The notes under the pieces: generated by a model
Database searches by the model: none
What the model was told of the DNA's origin: nothing
What the model saw: only the letters and a program-made list of their open reading frames with translations
Assembly: GCA_030641505.1 (NCBI GenBank)
Contig: DAOWHI010000003.1
Location: 1-12,415 of the forward strand
DNA from: Gemmatimonadota bacterium
GTDB lineage: Bacteria > Gemmatimonadota > Gemmatimonadetes > JACCXV01 > JAHWKZ01
Direction: 5' to 3'
Length of the DNA: 12,415 nt
Shown here: positions 5,988-11,913 of the stretch, in pieces
Layout: each line of letters opens with the position of its first letter
Position numbering within the stretch: the first letter of the stretch is position 1
Position numbers and translations under genes: made by a program

Positions 5988-7058
5988 TCATCGCCGCCAG
6001 GCCGCGTCCTCGAGTAGCAGGTTGTGGCTAAACAGAGCCTGACCGGCCACTCCGTCTCGCGCCAGTGCGTTTGCCACTTGTTGGGTCTCGGCCGGGTCCA
6101 ACCGGTCGAGACGCACGCCGATCCATAACTTGGCTCGCGGCAGGGTCGGGGAATAGCCACGAACGATTTGCAGAACGTCCTCGGGCCGATCCCTGTAAAC
6201 CATCGGGACGACTTCGGCAACTAGGCCTCGCTCGAGCCACCCGCTCCAATCTTGTCCAAACGACCGATCGGCCTCCGCCGGGATCGGTAAGACCGCGGCC
6301 GATAGAACCACCTCGGGTGTCACCAGAGCCAGATCATCATGAATGAGTCCCACAAGATATGTCAGTGCAGCACTGCCTGATTCGGGCGCCCAACCGCTAG
6401 GGTATCGGATGTAGTCCAGATGTACGCCTTCTACCGGGTAGCGTAGAGCCAGCTCTAACACGAACCGGCGCAACTGAGTCCGGACCTCCATTTGAGAGGG
6501 ATCAAGGAACCATCCTTCACCGGTGAGTCCAGTACGATCGAGTTCGCCCCGACTCAGATCACGAATCGAGCGCCCGGAACGATCCGTGACAAACCACTCC
6601 GGTCGACGACGGTACACGTGCAAGGGGTTTTCTGGTGGGTCAGGAGCCGACCACGCCAACATCGCGTTGATCCAGGCGTGGACCTCGAGCCCGCGAGACC
6701 GGGCGGATTCGACGGCCTCCCCAAATGGGTCTTCCCAACCCGGCTGGGTCGGGTCTCGGGCGGGCGCTGGAAAGACGCGGCTCGGGTAATACGCGTCCCA
6801 TCGACCAGACACCTGCAGGTAGATCCGCCGACACCCGACGTGCTCAACCTCGGCCAGCGCCTCCTGCCACATCGCACGACTGCCAAGAGCGTTTCGCACA
6901 ACCCAAACGGCACAGGGTGTAGAGAGAAAAGCGCCGCGTTGCGCCGCAACCGGTGCCCCCCCTGCCAGAATGGCACTTAGAACAGCGGCCCCAACCAGAC
7001 CGCACCAGTGGACGATTCTCCGAGGTTGCTGTAGATTATAAGTTTCTGGCAATTTCAT
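5988..7058 (-). CDS. Secreted GHL10-type glycosyl-hydrolase-like protein (DigH-like family)
   Basis: The 356-residue product has an N-terminal hydrophobic segment (about 15-38) ending in APVAAQ, a plausible signal peptide with cleavage near residue 39 and no lipobox. The rest fits the GHL10 (DUF187-type) TIM-barrel family: AEVEHVGCRRIYLQV (about 69-83), RGLEVHAWINAML (122-134), GWFLDPSQMEVR (182-193) and the hallmark EGVHLDYIRYP (210-220) with Asp215 a likely active-site residue, then VVPMVYRDR (283-291). E. coli DigH (YddW), which cleaves denuded septal glycan strands, is of this type; other family members have unknown substrates, so the substrate here is inference. The ATG has only a weak GAAGAG upstream; TTG at codon 3 is an alternative. 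It diverges from the 89-residue gene with 18 bases between starts. Confidence 0.85.
   Translation of the reverse strand: MKLPETYNLQQPRRIVHWCGLVGAAVLSAILAGGAPVAAQRGAFLSTPCAVWVVRNALGSRAMWQEALAEVEHVGCRRIYLQVSGRWDAYYPSRVFPAPARDPTQPGWEDPFGEAVESARSRGLEVHAWINAMLAWSAPDPPENPLHVYRRRPEWFVTDRSGRSIRDLSRGELDRTGLTGEGWFLDPSQMEVRTQLRRFVLELALRYPVEGVHLDYIRYPSGWAPESGSAALTYLVGLIHDDLALVTPEVVLSAAVLPIPAEADRSFGQDWSGWLERGLVAEVVPMVYRDRPEDVLQIVRGYSPTLPRAKLWIGVRLDRLDPAETQQVANALARDGVAGQALFSHNLLLEDAAWRR
7009..7037 (+). promoter_or_regulatory. Weak promoter candidate for the gene at 7077
   Basis: TGGACG (7009-7014) and TAGATT (7032-7037) have a 17-base spacer, each a four-of-six consensus match. They lie inside the 5' coding part of the opposite-strand GHL10 gene. 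With only 18 bases between the two start codons, any promoter for the plus-strand gene must overlap that gene. Initiation near 7044 would give a leader of about 33 bases. Confidence 0.22.
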
Positions 7059-7076
7059 ATCTCTTCGGAGTCAAAT

Positions 7077-7346
7077 GTGGCTAATTTCGATCTGGAAACG
7101 CTTCGGGAACGGTACTCAACCCGGAACATGCGCGTACTGCTGGCCCGGATGCTAAAGGACCGCCCCGAGTACAAGGCACAGACGATCGTCACTTACCAAG
7201 TCCGCGACACGGGTGGCACGCGACTCCAGATCTGCGCCGGCCGCGATGAGCTTCGCCAGGTTTTCCTGAGCCCCCACTGCAAAGACGCGCAAACGATCCG
7301 GACGCCTGACCCTGGGCCCCAGGACGAGCAGTCGGACGCCGCCTAG
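7077..7346 (+). CDS. Small conserved-looking protein, unknown function
   Basis: I do not recognise this 89-residue protein. It is soluble-looking, without signal peptide or membrane helix. The first 65 residues are well mixed: a charged helix FDLETLRERY, then RVLLARMLKDRPEY, a strand pair QTIVTYQVRD and TRLQICAGRDELRQVFLSP. A polar, Pro/Asp/Gln-rich tail (about 70-89) is probably disordered. The two cysteines (about 54 and 69) are not in a metal motif. The GTG start is supported by GGAG 6 bases upstream. It diverges from the GHL10 gene and converges on the DsbA-like gene with 7 bases between stop codons, so it stands alone in its transcription unit. The close fit between neighbours and the ribosome binding site argue that it is real. 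Confidence 0.7.
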   Translation: MANFDLETLRERYSTRNMRVLLARMLKDRPEYKAQTIVTYQVRDTGGTRLQICAGRDELRQVFLSPHCKDAQTIRTPDPGPQDEQSDAA

Positions 7347-7354
7347 AAGGCGGC
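7338..7354. terminator. GC-rich hairpin between convergent genes
   Basis: GCCGCC-TAGAA-GGCGGC is a perfect 6-bp inverted repeat with a 5-base loop. The loop begins with the stop codon of the plus-strand gene, and the last base overlaps the stop codon of the minus-strand DsbA-like gene. There is no T-run on either side. It may act as a bidirectional RNA 3'-end structure rather than a standard intrinsic terminator. Confidence 0.4.
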
Positions 7355-8013
7355 TATCTGCCCGCCTCCCTAACCGGCTCCAGAGTTCGCTTCGCTATCT
7401 GTCCCGCCCGGAACATCTCGAGCGCCGTCTCAAAAACCCAAAGTGGCGGCACGCCGACCAACCGGTAGCCGTTGACAAAAAACGTGGGCGTGCCAGTAAC
7501 CGCCAACGAGAGACCTAGCGCGATGTCGCGCTCGACGATCTCTGCATGTGTGCCGGTTGAGAGCGCACTCGCGAAGAGTTCGGTGTCCAGTCCCAGCGAG
7601 TCCGCATAGCCGATTAGGTCAACGTCGGTTAATCGATCCTGATGCGCGAAGAGCAAATCGTGGTAGCGCCAAAATGCCCCTTGCCCCTGGGCCTCGACGG
7701 CGGCTTGCGCGGCCCGCCCGGCGTACGCGTGAACCGGCAGAGGGTAGTGGCGGTACTCAAGTCGAACCTGATCGCCATAGCGCGCGAACAGTGAGTCGAT
7801 GACCGGTTTCGCACGCCCGCAGAACGGACATTGGAAATCGCTGAACTCGACGATCTCAAGCACCGCGTCGATGTTGCCACGGACAGCAGGCGGAGGGGAG
7901 GATTGCGGCCGGGCCGGATGCGCCAGAATCACCAACGCCAGCATCGGGGCCCAGATCGACCGCAGAGTCATTGTGTGCAACACGACACGGGAAACTAGCG
8001 GGCCAATGATCAT
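7354..8013 (-). CDS. Secreted DsbA-like thiol:disulfide oxidoreductase
   Basis: The 219-residue product is a thioredoxin-fold protein of the DsbA/Thioredoxin_4 type that should act on disulfides in the periplasm. A signal peptide precedes the fold (hydrophobic about 20-33). The active site CPFC (62-65) follows VLEIVEFSDFQ, and the cis-proline loop GTPTFFVNGYRLVG (174-187) is intact; an alpha-helical insert lies between (about 93-165). The start is uncertain: ATG at 8013 and ATG at 7971 are both possible. Neither has a good Shine-Dalgarno, and the second gives a tidier signal peptide (MTLRSIWAPMLALVILAH). It lies 25 bases after rplQ on the same strand with no terminator between, so it may be cotranscribed with the ribosomal genes. 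Confidence 0.88.
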   Translation of the reverse strand: MIIGPLVSRVVLHTMTLRSIWAPMLALVILAHPARPQSSPPPAVRGNIDAVLEIVEFSDFQCPFCGRAKPVIDSLFARYGDQVRLEYRHYPLPVHAYAGRAAQAAVEAQGQGAFWRYHDLLFAHQDRLTDVDLIGYADSLGLDTELFASALSTGTHAEIVERDIALGLSLAVTGTPTFFVNGYRLVGVPPLWVFETALEMFRAGQIAKRTLEPVREAGR

Positions 8014-8038
8014 CCGCTAGGTCGCTTGTAAGCGGTGG

Positions 8039-8443
8039 CTACTCGGTGGCGATCGCTTCACCGTGGGGTGGCGGCGCGGCGCCGCCGTCGGGTCCGATCA
8101 GCTCCAGGTAGGCGGTCTCGGCACCGTCACCGTGACGGAAGTCGCTCTTCAAAATTCGTGTATAACCACCTGGTCGGTCAGCGTATATCCCGGCCCAGTA
8201 GTCGAAAAGACCTCGCAGAACGTTCTTGTTCTGAATGTACCGAGCGGCCTGACGACGAGCGTGGAGATCGCCACGTTTAGCCAGTGTGACCAACTTCTCG
8301 GCTACCGGTCTCACCCCCTTGGCTCGAGTGAGGGTGGTCTCCACCCGCCCGTGCTGGAACAGGCTCGTGACCAGGTTTCGGGTCATCGCCAACCGATGAG
8401 CCGCGTTACGGCCGAGTTGATTGCCTTTCTTCCGATGCTTCAT
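8039..8443 (-). CDS. rplQ: Large ribosomal subunit protein bL17
   Basis: The 134-residue L17 of the 50S subunit. It opens with MKHRKKGNQLGRNAAHRLAM, the family signature, continues LVTSLFQHGRVETTLTRAKGVRPVAEKL, and has the C-terminal beta region GGYTRILKSDFRHGDGAETAYLELI. A Gly/Pro/Ala-rich tail of about 18 residues (PDGGAAPPPHGEAIATE) extends beyond the usual end. GAGG lies 8 bases before the ATG. It follows rpoA by 32 bases, the near-universal bacterial order, and is the last ribosomal gene of the run. Confidence 0.98.
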   Translation of the reverse strand: MKHRKKGNQLGRNAAHRLAMTRNLVTSLFQHGRVETTLTRAKGVRPVAEKLVTLAKRGDLHARRQAARYIQNKNVLRGLFDYWAGIYADRPGGYTRILKSDFRHGDGAETAYLELIGPDGGAAPPPHGEAIATE

Positions 8444-8475
8444 GTGATCTACCTCGCGGTCGAGCTGTGCCGCCG

Positions 8476-9537
8476 CTAGCCCTTGGTTTCCTCGTCTCCA
8501 TCTTCGTCGAGCTCGATGTCCGGCAGGCGCCGCAACTCCTCGACGTCTTGTAGTACGTAGCCCGACTCCGGCGAGCCGCTCACCTTCATATCAAAGTGTA
8601 GACCGTGGCGTTCTAGGATGTCTGAGATCTCGTCCAGCGACTTTTTGCCGAAATTCCTAAACTGCAGCATTTCGGGCACACTCCGCTGAACCAAATCGCC
8701 GAGCGTGCGGATGTTCGAGGCCTTAAGGCAATTGCTCGAACGAACAGACAGCTCGAGCTCCTCGACCGGTCGCGCGAACAGCTCCTTTAACCGATTGTGC
8801 TTCTCCCCCAACTCACCCTCGAGCTCTTGCTGCGGCTCGTCAAACGACAGGAAGTACTCGCAGTGGGTTCGCAGGATCTCTGCTGCCTGCGCGACTGCAT
8901 CCTCGGGGTCAAGGGCGCCGTTGGTCGTGACGTGAAGCGTAAGTCGATCATAGTCGGTGCGTCGGCCAACTCGCGTATTCTCAACCTCGAAGTTCGCCCT
9001 TACGACCGGGCTGAATATCGAGTCGACCGGAATGAAGCCGATCTCCTGCCGCCGCTCGCTCTCGTGCTGATCCGCGGGTACGTAGCCACGCCCGCGCTGG
9101 ACGAGAATCTCCATCTCGAACTTCTTGTTCTCATCGAGCGTGAGGAGCTCCAGCTCCGGGTTCAAGATCTGAACCTGAGGATTCTTCTCGAAGGCCTCGG
9201 CGGTAACTACACCCCGCTTGCTCTTGCTTAGCCTGAGCGTGCTCTCTTCCACATCATCCGCCAGGGAGATCACCAACCGTTTCAGGTTCATGACTAGTTC
9301 GGCGGTGTCGTTTACGCTCCCCGGAATCGTGGAGAATTCATGCAACACGTTGTCGATCTTGACGCCTGAAACGGCAGCTCCCTCCAGCGACGACAACAGC
9401 ACCCGGCGCATCGCGTTGCCGAGTGTAAGACCAAAACCGCGCTCGAGGGGTTGGATCGTGAACTGGCCAAACGTCTCGGTCAAAGAGGCAGTGTCTTTCT
9501 CAACACGCCTCGGCAATACGAAGTTCTCCAAAGCCAT
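8476..9537 (-). CDS. rpoA: RNA polymerase subunit alpha
   Basis: The 353-residue alpha subunit starts polymerase assembly and contacts activators and UP-element DNA. The N-terminal dimerisation domain (about 1-233) shows FGQFTIQPLERGFGLTLGNAMRRVLLSSLEGAAV near 24-57 and the second assembly half with GRRTDYDRLTLHV near 191-203. The C-terminal domain (about 256-316) has LELSVRSSNCLKASNI, in which Arg266 matches E. coli Arg265 for DNA binding, then FGKKSLDEISDIL. About 37 further residues follow, ending in an acidic ELDEDGDEETKG tail. I chose the ATG at 9537 because AGGAGG ends 5 bases before it; an in-frame ATG at 9561 has no ribosome binding site. It lies 33 bases after rpsD. Confidence 0.97.
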   Translation of the reverse strand: MALENFVLPRRVEKDTASLTETFGQFTIQPLERGFGLTLGNAMRRVLLSSLEGAAVSGVKIDNVLHEFSTIPGSVNDTAELVMNLKRLVISLADDVEESTLRLSKSKRGVVTAEAFEKNPQVQILNPELELLTLDENKKFEMEILVQRGRGYVPADQHESERRQEIGFIPVDSIFSPVVRANFEVENTRVGRRTDYDRLTLHVTTNGALDPEDAVAQAAEILRTHCEYFLSFDEPQQELEGELGEKHNRLKELFARPVEELELSVRSSNCLKASNIRTLGDLVQRSVPEMLQFRNFGKKSLDEISDILERHGLHFDMKVSGSPESGYVLQDVEELRRLPDIELDEDGDEETKG

Positions 9538-9570
9538 CAGGTCCTCCTGCGATCGATACATGGGATGTTG

Positions 9571-10206
9571 CTACTTGGAATAGAGCTCAACAATCAACTG
9601 CTCCTCGGCCGCGATCGGAATCGTCTCTCGGGTCGGAAGCTCGAGCATACGGCCTGCCATCGACTTGAAGTCAACTTCCAGCCACGGAAGCGTGCCTTCT
9701 TTGCCGCGGCTCTCGATGGCGCCGAGAATCAACGGCATCTCGCGGCTTTTCTCCCTCACCCGAATCTCATCGCCGGGTGACACCTGGTACGACGGTATAT
9801 CCACGACACGATCATTGACCTGGATATGGCGGTGCAGAACCAGCTGTCGAGCAGCCTTCCGCGAGGGCGCGAGTCCCAATCGATACACGACATTGTCGAG
9901 TCGCCGCTCGAGCATAACCAGCAGATTCTCACCGGTAACACCGGGCCGCGCGGCCGATTTCTGAAAGTAATTCCGAAACTGTGTTTCCAATACGCCGTAG
10001 ATGCGCCGCACTTTCTGCTTCTCACGGAGCTGCACTGAGTATTCCGACTGCTTCCGTCGGCGGGCCGCCTGCCGACCGTGAATTCCGGGCGGATAGCCGC
10101 GGCGCTCGATGCCACATTTCTCGGTGTAACAGCGAGTGCCCTTGAGAAACAGCTTCTGGCTCTCCCGCCTACAAAGCTTGCAAACTGGTCCCGCGTAACG
10201 CGCCAT
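9571..10206 (-). CDS. rpsD: Small ribosomal subunit protein uS4
   Basis: S4 is a primary 16S rRNA-binding protein of the 30S subunit. The 211-residue product starts MARYAGPVCKLCRRE and has four cysteines (C9, C12, C26, C31), the same spacing as the zinc site known in Thermus thermophilus S4. The S4 RNA-binding domain is clear at about 98-155 (RRLDNVVYRLGLAPSRKAAR, HRHIQVNDRVVDIPSY, VSPGDEIRV). The ATG at 10206 has AGGAG 7 bases before it. The frame is open for 168 bases upstream, but that part overlaps rpsK and has no S4 similarity. It follows rpsK by 19 bases. In E. coli S4 also represses this operon. Confidence 0.97.
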   Translation of the reverse strand: MARYAGPVCKLCRRESQKLFLKGTRCYTEKCGIERRGYPPGIHGRQAARRRKQSEYSVQLREKQKVRRIYGVLETQFRNYFQKSAARPGVTGENLLVMLERRLDNVVYRLGLAPSRKAARQLVLHRHIQVNDRVVDIPSYQVSPGDEIRVREKSREMPLILGAIESRGKEGTLPWLEVDFKSMAGRMLELPTRETIPIAAEEQLIVELYSK

Positions 10207-10225
10207 CAAATCGCTCCTTTTATTT

Positions 10226-10609
10226 CTATACCCGGCGCCGTTTGGGCGGCCGACATCCGTTGTGAGGAATCGGCGTAACATCCTTGATCGATCGGATTTG
10301 CAGCCCCGCCGCCTGTAACGCCTGAATCGCTGATTCGCGGCCTGACCCGGGGCCTTGTACCCGGACGTGGACACGCTTGACCCCTTGATTTAGTGCTTCT
10401 TTAGCACATTCCTCAGCTGCGATCTGGGCCGCAAACGGGGTCGACTTCTTCGAACCCTTAAAACCACTCTTACCAGCCGAGCCCCACGTGACCACGTTGC
10501 CCTGCATATCGCTGATCGAGATCAGAGTATTGTTGAATGTGGCCTGGATATGAGCCATACCCTCGGCCTCGATTACGCGTGCTCTCTTCTTTTTCTTCGG
10601 TTTCGCCAT
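10226..10609 (-). CDS. rpsK: Small ribosomal subunit protein uS11
   Basis: The 127-residue S11 of the 30S platform. A lysine/arginine-rich start (MAKPKKKKRARV) leads into HIQATFNNTLISISDMQGNVV, GSAGKSGFKGSKKSTPFAAQ, VHVRVQGPGSGRESAIQAL and the terminal IPHNGCRPPKRRRV, all family signatures. Length is standard. GAGGA precedes the ATG closely. It lies between rpsM and rpsD with gaps of 18 and 19 bases. Confidence 0.98.
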   Translation of the reverse strand: MAKPKKKKRARVIEAEGMAHIQATFNNTLISISDMQGNVVTWGSAGKSGFKGSKKSTPFAAQIAAEECAKEALNQGVKRVHVRVQGPGSGRESAIQALQAAGLQIRSIKDVTPIPHNGCRPPKRRRV

Positions 10610-10627
10610 TCTTCCTCGCTCTGGTCG

Positions 10628-11011
10628 TTACTTCTTGGCGATCGCCTTCTTCTTGCCTGGAATCGCCCGACGTGGGCCCTTCTTCGTGCGTGCGTTGGTA
10701 TGCGTGCGCTGACCACGGACGGGCAGACCACGGCGGTGCCTCAAACCGCGATAACAACCGATGTCCATCAGCCGCTTGATGTTCATGTTCACTTCTTGCC
10801 TGAGACTGCCCTCGACTTTGAAATCCTTTTCTATAACCTGACGCAACTTGTTGACGTCGGCGTCAGAGAGTTCATGGACGCGTGTGTCCGGGTCCACCCC
10901 GGCCTTTCGGAGGATGCTGTCTGCGGAGGGCCGACCGATGCCGTAGATATACGTTAGGCCAATCTCCACTCGCTTTTCACGCGGCAGATCGATTCCAGCT
11001 ATGCGCGCCAT
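10628..11011 (-). CDS. rpsM: Small ribosomal subunit protein uS13
   Basis: The 127-residue S13 of the 30S head, which contacts the 50S subunit and P-site tRNA. MARIAGIDLPREKRVEIGLTYIYGIGR opens the protein, the helix-hairpin region LSDADVNKLRQVI lies near 48-60, and the basic C-terminal tail has RGLPVRGQRTHTNARTKKG followed by a lysine-rich end. AAGGA, inside the end of rpmJ, lies 9 bases before the ATG. The rpmJ stop is only 6 bases upstream, leaving no separate leader. Confidence 0.98.
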   Translation of the reverse strand: MARIAGIDLPREKRVEIGLTYIYGIGRPSADSILRKAGVDPDTRVHELSDADVNKLRQVIEKDFKVEGSLRQEVNMNIKRLMDIGCYRGLRHRRGLPVRGQRTHTNARTKKGPRRAIPGKKKAIAKK

Positions 11012-11017
11012 ATCACT

Positions 11018-11131
11018 CTATCCTTGCCGTTGCTTGTGGCGGGGGTTCTTGCAGATCACTCGCACCACGCCACGACGGCGAACGACTTTGCAGTGCTCGC
11101 AGATCGGTTTCACCGAGCTTCTGACCTTCAT
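11018..11131 (-). CDS. rpmJ: Large ribosomal subunit protein bL36
   Basis: A 37-residue protein, small enough to be missed by length filters. It begins MKVRSSVKPICEHCKVVRRR and ends VICKNPRHKQRQG, the complete L36 signature. C11, C14, C27 and H32 make the usual zinc ribbon, so this is the zinc-binding form. AGGGGA lies about 6 bases before the ATG. It sits 17 bases after map and 6 before rpsM, the standard position except that infA, often found next to it, is absent. Confidence 0.97.
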   Translation of the reverse strand: MKVRSSVKPICEHCKVVRRRGVVRVICKNPRHKQRQG

Positions 11132-11148
11132 TCAAGTCCCCTTCTTTC

Positions 11149-11904
11149 TCAGGCCGCCCGCGTCAGCACTTCGGGCCCGTTGTCGGTGATCGCCACTGTG
11201 TGCTCAAAGTGTGCCGACAGCGTCCCGTCAGCGGTGACGATCGTCCATTCGTCGTCCAATGTTCGCACCGGGCTGCCACCGGTATTCACCATCGGCTCGA
11301 TGGCGAGTACCAACCCTGGCTCGAGCGCTAGACCGCGTCCCGGAGTGCCAAAATTTGGCACCTGGGGATCCTCATGCAGGTTCTGGCCAATCCCATGCCC
11401 GACCAAGTCACGAACAACCGAAAAGCCAGCCGCCTCGGCCACGTTCTGGACGGCGGCTGAGATGTCGCCAACGAACCCGCCCGGCCGAGCCGCCTCTATT
11501 CCCGCATCAAGCGCCTGCTGCGTGACACGTAGCAACGCCTCGGTGCCGTTGGCTACATCGCCTACAGCAAACGTGCGCGCGGCGTCGGCGTGGTAGCCGT
11601 CAAGCAAGACGCCGACATCGATCCCAACGATATCGCCAGCCGCGAGCGTACGCGATTTCGACGGAATGCCGTGAACGACTTCATCGTTTACGCTCGCGCA
11701 GATCGCAGCGGGGAAGCCACCGTAACCCTTGAACGCCGGCCTCGCTCCACTGTGACCGGCGATGATCGACTCGGCTAGTGCGTCCAGCTCGGCAGTTGTC
11801 ACGCCGGGTCGAATCGCGGTTTCCATGGCGGCTAGGACCTGGGCCACGATCCGCCCGCTGGCGCGCATCCGCTCGATCTCCCGAGTGCTTTTCAACGTCA
11901 CCAC
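11149..11904 (-). CDS. map: Methionine aminopeptidase, type I
   Basis: This cytosolic metalloenzyme removes the initiator methionine from new proteins. The 251-residue length is that of the short type Ia form, without an N-terminal zinc-finger extension. The five metal ligands are in place: D96 and D107 (GIDVGVLLDGYHADAARTF), H170 (LVGHGIG), E203 (AIEPMV) and E234 (FEHTVAI). Substrate-contacting histidines H78 (VVHGIP) and H177 (LHEDP) are also present. The start is one of two consecutive GTG codons (11904 or 11901). The GGGGG upstream is 2 bases from the first and 5 from the second, so the second may be used. It follows adk by 9 bases and precedes rpmJ by 17. Confidence 0.97.
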   Translation of the reverse strand: MVTLKSTREIERMRASGRIVAQVLAAMETAIRPGVTTAELDALAESIIAGHSGARPAFKGYGGFPAAICASVNDEVVHGIPSKSRTLAAGDIVGIDVGVLLDGYHADAARTFAVGDVANGTEALLRVTQQALDAGIEAARPGGFVGDISAAVQNVAEAAGFSVVRDLVGHGIGQNLHEDPQVPNFGTPGRGLALEPGLVLAIEPMVNTGGSPVRTLDDEWTIVTADGTLSAHFEHTVAITDNGPEVLTRAA

Positions 11905-11913
11905 AGCCCCCGC

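Noticed and set aside
5804..6220. Minus-strand open frame of 138 codons across the end of the GHL10 gene and the small membrane gene.
   Set aside because: It overlaps the GHL10 C-terminus in another frame and the plus-strand gene, with no supporting start signal; the flanking genes are better supported.
9538..9561. Upstream ATG for rpoA adding 8 residues.
   Set aside because: There is no ribosome binding site before it, and the AGGAGG serving the ATG at 9537 lies within the extension.
10207..10374. N-terminal extension of rpsD by 56 codons.
   Set aside because: S4 similarity begins exactly at the ATG at 10206, which has a good AGGAG site; the extension lies inside rpsK coding sequence.
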